From positions 1,860,001 through 1,924,000 of the forward strand of contig NZ_CP041063.1 in the NCBI RefSeq assembly GCF_011082085.1: a stretch of DNA of 64,000 nucleotides, in the 5' to 3' direction. The notes beneath the pieces are model-generated. The model made no database searches. It was not told the DNA's origin and worked only from the letters and a program-made list of their open reading frames with translations. The DNA comes from Bacillus sp. Cs-700. Lineage in GTDB: Bacteria > Bacillota > Bacilli > Bacillales > Guptibacillaceae. The position numbers were made by a program, and so were the translations under genes. Of this stretch, positions 16,796 through 24,641 are shown piece after piece (the first letter of the stretch is position 1; every line of letters starts with the position of its first letter).

Positions 16796-18550
16796 TTATG
16801 AGCTTTCTTCCATTTGAAACTGCTGTTGAGCGAGTTCCTTATAAAGATTGCTGTTCATAAACAATTCTTCATGAGTACCTTGAGCGGATACTCTTCCATT
16901 TTCCATTACCAATATTTGATCTGCATGGACAACCGTTGAAAGACGATGAGCAATCACAATGGTCGTTCGATCTTTCATTAAATTGTTTAAGGCACGTTGC
17001 ACTTGAACTTCTGACGTACTATCAAGGCTAGACGTCGCTTCGTCTAACAAAAGGATAGAGGGATTTCGTACAATTGCTCGAGCAATGGCAATTCGCTGGC
17101 GTTGACCACCTGAAAGCTTGATTCCTCTTTCGCCAATTTCAGTATCAAGTCCATCCGGAAGATCGTGTATGAAAGGAAGGGCATAAGCCTGGCTGGCTGC
17201 GACTTCAATATCCTGATCCGAAACCTCTTTCTCCAACCCATATACAATATTTTCTTTAATCGTTCCGGCTATGAGTGGACTTTCCTGTGAGACATAGCCG
17301 ATTTGCTTCCGCCAGGACACAAGTGAAAAGCGACTGATCTCATTATCTCCTAGTTTGATTTCTCCTTCTTGTGGTCGATAAAAGCGTTCAATCAAAGAAA
17401 AAGTCGTTGTTTTTCCGCTACCGCTAGGCCCAACAATAGCCGTAACCTTACCTGGTGGCACTTCAAAAGATGCTTTTTTCAAGATCATTTCTTTCCCATA
17501 TGAAAATTCAACATTATTAAATGAAAGGACTTGGGCCGGGTTTTTGACTTCTTCTCCATTTAGTCGCTCTTCACTCTCATGATCTAGTAAGAATTGGAGA
17601 CGTTCTGTTGCCCCCATCGCTTTTTGAATGGCTGTGAGAAAACGCGCCATCGAACTAAACGGAATAATGATTTGAAACAGGTATAAAAGAAAGGCAACGA
17701 GTTCTCCTGCAGTTAATTCTCCTGTCGACACACGTACGCCGCCATATCCAACAATAATGACGAGCACCCCCATCAACAGTAGTGTCATAAGAGGCATGAG
17801 AAGCGCATAAATTTTTGCTTCTTTCATACTATAGCCAAAGACATTTTTTATGCCATTCTTTCCATTCTCCTCTTCTACATTTTCTGCCATAGAAAATTTC
17901 ACGAGCCGAACTTCTGATAAAACTTGAGTAATCGTTGCCGTGAATTTGGCCGTTTCTTCCTGCAAACCTTTTGATACTTTATACATTCTCTTTCCGATAA
18001 AACGAATGCCAATCATCATAATTGGAACGACAGCAAGTAAGATCGCCGTTAATTTCCAATCTAAGTAAAGTAAAATCCCTATCGAACCGACAATAGAGAG
18101 CGTACTCGTTAACAAACTAATCAAATGATTTGATACGAGATCTTTGATAACCCCTGTATCGTTTACAATCCGACTCGTCGTATCACCCACACGGTTTTGA
18201 TCAAAGTAGTTAACTTGAAGAGAAAGTACTTTCTTCATTAAACGCTCCCTTAAACGAGCCACGACTGTTTCACCGATATATAAGAGCAAATACATGGATA
18301 AACCCGAAAAAATCGCTTGAACGATAAAAGCAGCAATTAATAACGTAATAACCCCTGATGAAAGCGTGCTTCCTGAAAGTTGATCCACTAGATTTTTCGT
18401 GAAAAATGGAACAATTAATCCAGCGATCGTTCCAATCATACTCATCGCAATGGCTGCTGCTACGAGAGGTTTCGACGGGTTTGTATCTCGGATTAGTTTT
18501 GAAAGTCCACGCCAGTTCATCTTTTTATCTTGATCGACTATCTTTGCCAT
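16796..18550 (-). CDS. ABC exporter, fused permease-ATPase (BmrA-like)
   Basis: About 584 residues. Six membrane helices (about 30-315) form the exporter transmembrane domain. The ATPase follows with Walker A GPSGSGKTT (about 374), Q-loop YVSQESPL, signature LSGGQRQRIAIARA, Walker B SILLLDEATSSLD and the His switch IAHRLS. All catalytic residues are intact. It resembles homodimeric multidrug/lipid exporters such as BmrA/YvcC. ATG at 18550 is preferred over the ATG six bases earlier, which touches the GGGGG ribosome binding site. Single gene; substrate unknown. Confidence 0.9.
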   Translation of the reverse strand: MAKIVDQDKKMNWRGLSKLIRDTNPSKPLVAAAIAMSMIGTIAGLIVPFFTKNLVDQLSGSTLSSGVITLLIAAFIVQAIFSGLSMYLLLYIGETVVARLRERLMKKVLSLQVNYFDQNRVGDTTSRIVNDTGVIKDLVSNHLISLLTSTLSIVGSIGILLYLDWKLTAILLAVVPIMMIGIRFIGKRMYKVSKGLQEETAKFTATITQVLSEVRLVKFSMAENVEEENGKNGIKNVFGYSMKEAKIYALLMPLMTLLLMGVLVIIVGYGGVRVSTGELTAGELVAFLLYLFQIIIPFSSMARFLTAIQKAMGATERLQFLLDHESEERLNGEEVKNPAQVLSFNNVEFSYGKEMILKKASFEVPPGKVTAIVGPSGSGKTTTFSLIERFYRPQEGEIKLGDNEISRFSLVSWRKQIGYVSQESPLIAGTIKENIVYGLEKEVSDQDIEVAASQAYALPFIHDLPDGLDTEIGERGIKLSGGQRQRIAIARAIVRNPSILLLDEATSSLDSTSEVQVQRALNNLMKDRTTIVIAHRLSTVVHADQILVMENGRVSAQGTHEELFMNSNLYKELAQQQFQMEESS

Positions 18551-18658
18551 TCTCATCCCCCTTATGCTCTCTTCTTAGTATACCGCCTTTACATATAAAA
18601 TCATGAAGATAAATTCGTTTTTAAATGTACCGTCACGCATCTACTATTCCCCCAATAG

Positions 18659-18688
18659 AAAAAGGAAGGGACGCTGCCCTTCCTTTTT
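18659..18688 (-). terminator. Terminator of the nitroreductase gene
   Basis: AAAAAGGAAGGG/CCCTTCCTTTTT perfect arms with a 6-base loop, just after the stop codon at 18702. Confidence 0.88.
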
Positions 18689-18701
18689 CATTCATCTTCA
18701 A

Positions 18702-19337
18702 TTAAAAACTTTCTTTCACTACCATACGCTCAATTGGAAAACGTCCTGTTCCATGCGCTTCAGCAGCGGCTTTCCCAACAGAAATAAGCATCGTCGGAAC
18801 ATACCGTGCAGGGATGTTAAATTCTTCAACAAGTGCAACTGGATTAAATCCGCCCATTGCAACTGTGTCATAATCTTTTGCTTTTGCAGCTAGCATTAAC
18901 TGCATCGCAGCTAGTGAACTATTTTTGATTGCTTCACTTAATGCAAATCCTTCTCGCTCATAAGCACGGTTTATTTGACCAACTAGCGTTTCCTTCACAG
19001 CGTTGTCCATATAACCTAATTCAACAGCCTGGCCATATATTTCTTCTGCATGCAAGTTAGCTTCAAGGTCACCAAGGATCACAATGGTAGCTGAGCTATC
19101 AACAATTTGTTGTTGATTAAAAGCAATCGGTAGAAGCTTTTCTTTCTGTTCGTCACTTTCAATAACAAGGAATTTCCAATGTTGTAGATTCCAAGAAGAC
19201 GGTGCTTCAATCGTAGCATTTAGCATTTCATTCATCACATCTTCAGGAATCTTGACACCTTTTTCAAACTTTCGTACAGAATGACGATCTTTCATTACAT
19301 CTAAAACATTTTGATTTTCCTGTACACTTATCGACAT
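18702..19337 (-). CDS. Nitroreductase family protein
   Basis: A 211-residue FMN-dependent reductase of the YodC/NfsB-like family. DRHSVRKFEKG (about 17-27) is the phosphate-binding start of the fold, PSSWNLQHWKF (about 47-57) the FMN-contacting stretch, and VAMGGFNP the later FMN loop. It likely reduces quinones or nitro compounds with NAD(P)H. ATG at 19337 follows AAAGGAGAG. Its promoter region carries TAACTGTAAA and a second partial copy, the motif shared with three neighbouring transcription units around the Rrf2 gene. Confidence 0.88.
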   Translation of the reverse strand: MSISVQENQNVLDVMKDRHSVRKFEKGVKIPEDVMNEMLNATIEAPSSWNLQHWKFLVIESDEQKEKLLPIAFNQQQIVDSSATIVILGDLEANLHAEEIYGQAVELGYMDNAVKETLVGQINRAYEREGFALSEAIKNSSLAAMQLMLAAKAKDYDTVAMGGFNPVALVEEFNIPARYVPTMLISVGKAAAEAHGTGRFPIERMVVKESF

Positions 19338-19398
19338 GTTTGTTTCTCTCCTTTGAACCTATCAATAATTTTCTCTTTGTCTACTATCTTTACCATTT

Positions 19399-19425
19399 AT
19401 ACAGTAACACATTTATTTACAGTTA
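19399..19425 (-). promoter_or_regulatory. TAACTGTAAT-type motif before the nitroreductase gene
   Basis: Minus strand TAACTGTAAA at 19425-19416 and TTACTGTATAA at 19407-19397. Same motif occurs before three other units at 19975, 20915 and 21970. Proposed Rrf2 target; inferred. Confidence 0.45.
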
Positions 19426-19439
19426 GAAAACAGAAATTG

Positions 19440-19937
19440 CTAGCAGTTGTGGCAGTATCTACCCTTCTTGCCATTGTTTTTATTTACCCAGTTTTGAACC
19501 CCGTTCTTCACATGTTGGATAAACGAAGGTGCTTTTCGTTCTGGAAAATCCAGCGTTAGTTTTAGCTTAGATAATTCAGCTGTTAACTTGATCGCTAATT
19601 CAGGATAAGCTAAATATAGTGCACGGTAAGACGTTTGATCTAATTGAATGAGCTCAACATCAGTAACCGTTTTGGCATACAAATTTTGATGTACAAAAAT
19701 CGAGCGGTTTCCGAGAACATCATTTGCCCCAAGAACGGCAAGCGGCTCTTCCATATTATCAGCATGATAAATTGCAATGCTTCCACTTCTAATAATGTAG
19801 ACATCACGATTTGTATGCTCTGGCTTAATCAAAAACCTACTTTTGTTTCGCTTCATTAACTGACCCGATCTCTCTAATCGATTCCAATCTTTCATATTAA
19901 GCTTACTTTCGTTTTTTGCCACCAGACTTGTACTCAT
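19440..19937 (-). CDS. Crp/Fnr-like cyclic nucleotide-binding domain protein lacking HTH
   Basis: A 165-residue protein whose residues about 20-125 form a cNMP-binding jelly roll (FLIKPEHTNRDVYIIRSGSIAIY, then VLGNRSIF). A long helix follows (about 110-135), where Crp-family proteins place the dimer helix, but no helix-turn-helix comes after it. The chain ends in a short basic tail with CHNC. It may be a sensor that acts through protein contact, or a truncated regulator. Downstream sequence to 19338 shows no continuation. Its promoter contains TAACTGTAAT at 19984-19975. Confidence 0.7.
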   Translation of the reverse strand: MSTSLVAKNESKLNMKDWNRLERSGQLMKRNKSRFLIKPEHTNRDVYIIRSGSIAIYHADNMEEPLAVLGANDVLGNRSIFVHQNLYAKTVTDVELIQLDQTSYRALYLAYPELAIKLTAELSKLKLTLDFPERKAPSFIQHVKNGVQNWVNKNNGKKGRYCHNC

Positions 19938-19974
19938 GTCTGCTCACCCCCATTAGGTTATTGAAATATTTTTT

Positions 19975-19984
19975 ATTACAGTTA
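19975..19984 (-). promoter_or_regulatory. TAACTGTAAT motif before the Crp-like gene
   Basis: Exact minus-strand TAACTGTAAT, overlapping a possible -10 (TGTAAT) 17 bases after TTGTTT. Confidence 0.45.
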
Positions 19985-20007
19985 CAATATAAAACAAAAA
20001 CAATCGT

Positions 20008-20424
20008 TTATAATTGTTTTTGCTTCAGGCTTTGGATAATATCACGAATCGTATATTGTTTCAAGAATGCTGTTAAGTGGTTCTCAGCATCTGTAAAAAT
20101 ATCGCCAAGTACATTTGACAAGTTCGCTCCAACAAGACAGTACTCATTCGAATCAGGGCACCTTGGTTGAAGTGAACCGATAGAAGTGAGGTTATAGATC
20201 TTATCAAGCGTTACTTCTTCCACTCGGCAAGATAACGTAAAACCTCCACCAGCACCTTCTTTTGAAACGATATATCCGTTTTTCTTGAGTAAACTAAGAA
20301 TTTTCCTCATACGAACGGGATGGACCGAAGCACTTCCGGCAAGATAATCACTTGTTGCCATCTGCCCTGGCTTAATTGCGAGTAAAGCCAGACTGTGTAC
20401 GGCGAGAGTAAAATCACTATTCAT
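20008..20424 (-). CDS. Rrf2 family transcriptional regulator
   Basis: A 138-residue regulator with an N-terminal winged helix (about 1-65; SVHPVRMRKILSLLKKNGYI then a glycine-rich wing GAGGGF) and the Rrf2 dimer helix. Two Cys, RCPDSNEYCLVG (about 89-99), sit in the region that holds the Fe-S ligands in NsrR/IscR, but a third Cys at the expected spacing is not evident, so redox sensing by thiols is as likely. ATG at 20424 follows GGGAGG. Probably cotranscribed with the IDEAL gene. The shared TAACTGTAAT motif around it suggests a local regulon. Confidence 0.88.
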   Translation of the reverse strand: MNSDFTLAVHSLALLAIKPGQMATSDYLAGSASVHPVRMRKILSLLKKNGYIVSKEGAGGGFTLSCRVEEVTLDKIYNLTSIGSLQPRCPDSNEYCLVGANLSNVLGDIFTDAENHLTAFLKQYTIRDIIQSLKQKQL

Positions 20425-20494
20425 TTGCAGCGCCTCCCAACACTTTCTTCCACTTCCATCCTATCGTATTTCATTTATTGCTGGCAAGAAAATT

Positions 20495-20845
20495 TTAACA
20501 GGGAACTACTTCCTCCGACTCATTTCGAAGTTCTTTTAGTTGTGTCGAAAGTTCCATAAACCATTCCTTGTCTTTCGTGATCAAGGCAACTTCAATAAGA
20601 TTTAACAAGAAGGATTCATCCTGCTCTAAATCAGGTTCTTCCAGCTGCGAAATACGATTCTGGAAAGTTTCAATTACTTTTCCAACAGTTTCTGGATTAT
20701 CACATTCTAGAACAAATACTTTAATCGTTCCAAGATAATTATTAACAGATTCAACGTAGCCATGAATGAGTTCATCATGGACTGATTTTCCTTTTACCCA
20801 ATCACCTTTTTGGTATTGTGTTTGTTGATGTAATTGATTCATCAT
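20495..20845 (-). CDS. IDEAL domain protein
   Basis: A 116-residue soluble protein. The C-terminal part (about 75-110, LNLIEVALITKDKEWFMELSTQLKEL) matches the IDEAL domain found in Bacillus proteins such as YpiB and some ComK homologues. The N-terminal part (YQKGDWVKGKSVHDELIHGYVE) resembles the small beta domain seen in other IDEAL proteins. Function is unknown. ATG at 20845 follows AAGGAGG. It heads the operon with the Rrf2 gene and has a good promoter holding the TAACTGTAAT-like motif. Confidence 0.8.
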   Translation of the reverse strand: MMNQLHQQTQYQKGDWVKGKSVHDELIHGYVESVNNYLGTIKVFVLECDNPETVGKVIETFQNRISQLEEPDLEQDESFLLNLIEVALITKDKEWFMELSTQLKELRNESEEVVPC

Positions 20846-20905
20846 TTTATTACCTCCTTATTTGGAAGACTAGTTTGTGTTCCAACTTAGTCAAGGTATA
20901 GTGTA

Positions 20906-20934
20906 ATTTTAAATATTACAGTTCGTTTTGTCAA
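20906..20934 (-). promoter_or_regulatory. Promoter of the IDEAL-Rrf2 operon with TAACTGTAAT-like motif
   Basis: TTGACA (20934-20929), 17-base spacer, TAAAAT (20911-20906). GAACTGTAAT (20924-20915) lies in the spacer, and TGTAA/TTACA halves flank the -10. The -35 overlaps the stop codon of the upstream monooxygenase gene. Confidence 0.6.
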
Positions 20935-21938
20935 GAAGAGACGCTTTCAGTTAATTGAAATGCTTCTGCAAGTAGTTTATACGACTTCAGTCGGGCTTGA
21001 AAATCATGTGTAATGGTATTAATAATCACTTCATCCGTCTGGTATTGATTGGCCAATTCCTCTATTTGCTGTTTCACCTGGGTCGGATTACCTACAATCA
21101 TTCTTTTTCTGTTTTCCCGAATCCGCTCTTTATCAAACACGGTATATGGAAAGCTTCGTGCTTCATCAGGGGATGGAAATCCGTCTCCTGATTTTCCTTG
21201 TTCAATTAATAAAATAGATAAATCCAAACTAGAAGCAAGATATTCTGCTTCTTCTTCTGTTTCACCACAAATGACGAAGATCGCAACGTTTGTTTTAGGC
21301 TCCTCGTTAAATTCAGATGGTACAAAACGAGAACGGTATTTGTCAACCACGTTAGTCCCGCCATATCCATTAATGAAATGCGCAAAGGTAAACGCTAGTC
21401 CTCGCTGGGCAGCCATCATTCCACTAGCTCCACTTGACCCTAATAACCACATTTCAGGTGTCGTACTGCCAAGGGGTGTTGCCCGTACGTTCATTCTCTG
21501 TGGGTCTTCCCCATTTAGATAGGCGGCTAACTCATTAACCTGCTCTAAATAGTTGTCCATCCCCATACTGTTTCCCCCAGCCAAGGCTTTTGTAACATTC
21601 GGCATACCTCCTGGGGCACGTCCAAGCCCAATGTCAATGCGGTTTGGATTTAAGGTTTCAAGCATTCGAAAGTTTTCCGCTACCTTATACGGACTATAAT
21701 GTGGTAACAATACACCTCCAGAACCGATCCTCATCCGCTCTGTATTCGCTGCCAGGTGAGAAATAAGGACTTCAGGACTAGATCCAGCAAGGCTTTTCGT
21801 GCTGTGATGTTCAGATACCCAAAAACGGTGATAGCCTAGCTTTTCTGTTTCTTTGGCAAGTGTCGTTGTTTCTCTAAGTGCTTCAGTAGGCGTATTGCCT
21901 CTTGAAACAGGTGATTGATCAAGTACACTCAATTTCAT
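20931..21938 (-). CDS. LLM class flavin-dependent oxidoreductase
   Basis: A 335-residue bacterial-luciferase-like monooxygenase (TIM barrel, FMN-dependent). Family features: LSVLDQSPVSRG at the start, RFWVSEHHS (about 37-45), MRIGSGGVLLPHYSPYKVAENFRML, and GLGRAPGG. It fits the MsnO8-type group of single-component-like members. Substrate unknown. ATG at 21938 follows AAAGGAG. TAACTGTAAT at 21979-21970 lies in its promoter region, linking it with the nitroreductase, Crp-like and Rrf2 genes. Confidence 0.88.
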   Translation of the reverse strand: MKLSVLDQSPVSRGNTPTEALRETTTLAKETEKLGYHRFWVSEHHSTKSLAGSSPEVLISHLAANTERMRIGSGGVLLPHYSPYKVAENFRMLETLNPNRIDIGLGRAPGGMPNVTKALAGGNSMGMDNYLEQVNELAAYLNGEDPQRMNVRATPLGSTTPEMWLLGSSGASGMMAAQRGLAFTFAHFINGYGGTNVVDKYRSRFVPSEFNEEPKTNVAIFVICGETEEEAEYLASSLDLSILLIEQGKSGDGFPSPDEARSFPYTVFDKERIRENRKRMIVGNPTQVKQQIEELANQYQTDEVIINTITHDFQARLKSYKLLAEAFQLTESVSS

Positions 21939-21969
21939 ATTTTGTCACTCCTTTAATGTAAAAAATATC

Positions 21970-21979
21970 ATTACAGTTA
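21970..21979 (-). promoter_or_regulatory. TAACTGTAAT motif before the LLM monooxygenase gene
   Basis: Exact minus-strand TAACTGTAAT, 32 bases before the ATG, within the spacer after a TTGATA -35-like hexamer. Confidence 0.45.
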
Positions 21980-22053
21980 ATCTTATCAAAAGAAAAAAGG
22001 TAGACCAATTAATTTGCTTGCCTGTTATTAGTTGTTACCCTTTTTGCAAACAA

Positions 22054-22097
22054 AAAAACGGACTGTCACGCCCAAATGGTTACGCCAGTCCGTTTTT
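22054..22097 (-). terminator. Terminator of the DeoR-type gene
   Basis: AAAAACGGACTG/CAGTCCGTTTTT arms around a 20-base loop, 39 bases after the stop at 22136. Confidence 0.82.
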
Positions 22098-22135
22098 AAC
22101 TATATAAGCTATATTCGAGGTTGTTACAAAAAATC

Positions 22136-22897
22136 TTACTCTTCTGCAACAACAAGCTTAACTTGGTGATTGCGAAGCATTGTTTGAATGTTCTCTTCTG
22201 GAAGTTTGTCCGTAATAATCAAATCAATGTGTTCCAGCTGTGCAAATGTAAAAAATTCCGAACGGTAAAACTTTGAATTATCAGCAAGAGCGATTACATA
22301 TTGAGATTGTTGAATCATCTTTCTTTTCACCATGCCGTCTTCTTCATGAGCAATTGTTAATCCATTATCTGATATGCCAATTACACCAATAAAAGCAATG
22401 TCAGCATTATAGGAGCCGACTTTTTCGACGACTGCAGATCCATAAAGAAAACGATGATCTTTCTCTAGTTTTCCCCCAAGAAGATGAATATCGAGGTACG
22501 CTCCATTTGATAAAATATCTGCCTGGTGAATAGAGTTTGTGATAATAGTCGCTTGCTTTTCCACAAGAAATTCGGCACATGCTTGAACCGTCGTAGATGC
22601 ATCAAGAATAACCACGTCTCCCGGATTCACATAGTTTGAAGCCATCTTTCCGATTCGCTGTTTTTCTTCGGAAACCACTTTCAGCCGATCGTGATAAGAC
22701 TGGATCTCATGACGTAACTCAGGAAGCACAGCGCCACCTCTTGTCCTCGTGACAGCTCCTTCTTCTTCTAGCTTTACTAAATCACGTCTAGCCGTATCTC
22801 TTGATACGAGAAATAGCTCGCAAATGCGTTCTACTGAAATCCGTTCATATTGCTTTAAATAATCCAGAATCGCTAGCATTCTTTCTTCTTGATACAT
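22136..22897 (-). CDS. DeoR/GlpR family transcriptional regulator
   Basis: A 253-residue repressor. The N-terminal DeoR helix-turn-helix spans about 1-57 (RISVERICELFLVSRDTARRD), with the wing RTRGGAVLP. The C-terminal sugar-phosphate sensor domain (about 75-235) has DASTT and FIGVIGIS blocks. Effector is probably a phosphorylated sugar. No sugar catabolic genes are nearby; it diverges from purU across an AT-rich stretch (22900-23070) with several TAAATAAG/AAGTAAAT elements that could be operators. Confidence 0.88.
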   Translation of the reverse strand: MYQEERMLAILDYLKQYERISVERICELFLVSRDTARRDLVKLEEEGAVTRTRGGAVLPELRHEIQSYHDRLKVVSEEKQRIGKMASNYVNPGDVVILDASTTVQACAEFLVEKQATIITNSIHQADILSNGAYLDIHLLGGKLEKDHRFLYGSAVVEKVGSYNADIAFIGVIGISDNGLTIAHEEDGMVKRKMIQQSQYVIALADNSKFYRSEFFTFAQLEHIDLIITDKLPEENIQTMLRNHQVKLVVAEE

Positions 22898-23112
22898 CAG
22901 TACACCCCATTTCCATCCACTTACATTGTAAGTTTTTATAAGTGTATTATCAATAGTAAATAAGTATTATTAATTATATTTACTATTTAATAAGTAAATG
23001 TAAGTAATAAGTTCTTTCCCCACTCATAACCCCCCCTTCGAAATATCCTTTTGCGCTTTACATCGAAATAATGTATTATTTAAAATATTTACAAGATAAC
23101 GGGAGGCAAATC

Positions 23113-23979
23113 ATGAAGGTAAACTTAGAAAAAGGCATTTTATTAATTTCCTGTCCGGATAAAGAAGGAATCGTTGCAGCAGTCTCAACGTTTTTATTTT
23201 CAAATGGAGCAAATATTATCCACTCTGATCAGCATTCTACTGATCCTGTGCTCGGGCATTTTTTTATGCGAATTGAATTTAGTCACCCTCATTTGCATCA
23301 ACAGCTAGATGAGTTGAAACAAGATTTTGAAGAAACGGCAAAGCCCTTTGAGATGGAATGGTCCATTACGGCTTCTTCTAAAAAAACTCGCCTCGCTATT
23401 TTTGCGACAAAAGAAGACCATTGCTTACAAGAACTACTCTGGCGGTGGCAATTAGGGGAATTGCATGCAGACATTGCTATGGTCATTAGTAATCACCCCG
23501 ACTTTAAAGAGCTAACTGAGAACGCGGGGATCCCTTTTTATCACGTACCGGTGACAAAAGACTCAAAACCAAAGGCAACCGCCGAACATCTTCGCCTTCT
23601 TGACGAACACGATGTCGATACGGTTATTCTTGCTAGGTATATGCAAATCATTCCTGAAGAGCTTATTCACCTCTATCACAACGAAATGATTAATATTCAT
23701 CACTCTTTTCTCCCAGCCTTTATCGGTGGTAACCCATACCAACAGGCGTTTGATCGAGGAGTCAAACTGATTGGAGCGACGGCGCATTATGTGAATGCTC
23801 AGCTAGATGAGGGCCCAATCATTGAACAGGATATCACTCGGATCACTCACCGCTATAATGTGACTGATTTAAAAAGACATGGAAAGGATATTGAACGCAT
23901 TGTGCTCTACCGGGCCGTGAAATGGCACCTTGAAAAGCGCGTGATTGTTTACGGAAACAAAACAATCGTCTTTCAATAA
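23113..23979 (+). CDS. purU: Formyltetrahydrofolate deformylase
   Basis: A 288-residue enzyme that hydrolyses 10-formyl-THF to formate and THF, feeding purine synthesis and balancing one-carbon pools. An ACT domain covers about 1-80 (SCPDKEGIVAAVSTF). The formyltransferase-like catalytic domain follows (about 88-288), with INIHHSFLPAFIGGNPY supplying the catalytic Asn/His and HYVNAQLDEGPII the Asp. ATG at 23113 follows GGGAGG; the ORF upstream of it is not used. Single gene, divergent from the DeoR-type regulator. Confidence 0.94.
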   Translation: MKVNLEKGILLISCPDKEGIVAAVSTFLFSNGANIIHSDQHSTDPVLGHFFMRIEFSHPHLHQQLDELKQDFEETAKPFEMEWSITASSKKTRLAIFATKEDHCLQELLWRWQLGELHADIAMVISNHPDFKELTENAGIPFYHVPVTKDSKPKATAEHLRLLDEHDVDTVILARYMQIIPEELIHLYHNEMINIHHSFLPAFIGGNPYQQAFDRGVKLIGATAHYVNAQLDEGPIIEQDITRITHRYNVTDLKRHGKDIERIVLYRAVKWHLEKRVIVYGNKTIVFQ

Positions 23980-23991
23980 ACTTCCAAAAGA

Positions 23992-24016
23992 AAAAAGCAC
24001 CCCATTCGGGTGCTTT
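23992..24016. terminator. Terminator between purU and YjcZ-like gene
   Basis: AAGCACCC/GGGTGCTT with a 4-base loop; T-run strongest on the minus strand, usable in both directions. Confidence 0.85.
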
Positions 24017-24023
24017 GCTTATT

Positions 24024-24110
24024 TTAGTAAGCCCATACTGCGCCAACGATAATCAAAAGAATGAACAATACAACAATTAGCGCGAAGCCTTGACCATAAC
24101 CGTAACTCAT
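24024..24110 (-). CDS. YjcZ family small sporulation protein (28 residues)
   Basis: A 28-codon gene: MSYGYGQGFALIVVLFILLI then IVGAVWAY. A Gly/Tyr start and one hydrophobic helix define the YjcZ/SscA-like small proteins of Bacillus spores. AGGGAGGG precedes the ATG at 24110. The core FALIVVLFILLIIVGA is identical to that of the 60-residue protein encoded just upstream at 24149-24331, so the two arose by duplication. Role is thought to be in the spore coat or membrane; inferred from family. Confidence 0.85.
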   Translation of the reverse strand: MSYGYGQGFALIVVLFILLIIVGAVWAY

Positions 24111-24148
24111 GCGTATCCCTCCCTTCATGCTAATTTAACAAGAAAGGT

Positions 24149-24331
24149 TTAGTAGCCATATCCGCCGTAACCGCCGTAGCCACCTTTTCCGTAACCACCA
24201 CATTGACCGCCGTAATTAGCTCCGCCAACTGCAGCAGCTCCAACGATAATCAAAAGAATGAACAATACAACGATTAACGCAAAGCCTTTACCGTAGCCTC
24301 CGCCACGTACTTGCTCTTTTCCACCACTCAT
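24149..24331 (-). CDS. YjcZ family sporulation protein, Gly/Tyr-rich tail
   Basis: A 60-residue protein. A short polar start leads into one hydrophobic helix (about 15-38, sharing FALIVVLFILLIIVGA with the neighbouring 28-residue gene), then a GGYGKGGYGGYGGYGY tail. Such Gly/Tyr-rich tails are common in coat-associated small proteins and could crosslink through Tyr. A good GGGGG ribosome binding site precedes the ATG at 24331. Likely expressed in sporulation, though no sporulation sigma promoter was identified. Confidence 0.85.
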   Translation of the reverse strand: MSGGKEQVRGGGYGKGFALIVVLFILLIIVGAAAVGGANYGGQCGGYGKGGYGGYGGYGY

Positions 24332-24444
24332 TAGAAAACCCCCTTTCCTGGAAGGTTACTAACACTATATGTCGCAAAGGAAAGGAAGGGTTAGGCTAGT
24401 GTCCATAGTTCTTTAGAAATATCATTTCAACTTATCTGTCACGT

Positions 24445-24522
24445 TCAAATAATGCCTGCAACAGCTAGTAAAATAATGACAAGAAGAATGAAAAGGATAA
24501 GAAACAAAATCAATTCATCCAT
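24445..24522 (-). CDS. Very small hydrophobic membrane protein (25 residues)
   Basis: A 25-codon gene, starting MDELILFLILFILL and ending AVAGII, nearly all hydrophobic after residue 3. GGGGGG lies just before the ATG at 24522. It is third in a row of tiny single-helix proteins with the two YjcZ-like genes, which supports it being real. It may be another spore membrane peptide. Family not recognised with certainty. Confidence 0.6.
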   Translation of the reverse strand: MDELILFLILFILLVIILLAVAGII

Positions 24523-24597
24523 TGAGATCCCCCCGAAATCGGTCATTTACTATTTTATGTCACTCTGGGCACCTAGGTGAATGAAACCTTGCTGACG

Positions 24598-24632
24598 CAA
24601 AAAAAGAAGCCTCTTCCGAAATGAAGAGGCTT
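24598..24632 (-). terminator. Terminator of the FMN reductase gene
   Basis: AAGCCTCTT/AAGAGGCTT arms (24607-24632), then TTCTTTTTTT on the minus strand. Confidence 0.88.
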
Positions 24633-24641
24633 GCTAAATGT

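Noticed and set aside
22898-23070. PurR box or purine riboswitch before purU
   Set aside because: No inverted CGAA-type PurBox pair or aptamer found; only AT-rich repeats that may belong to the DeoR-type regulator.
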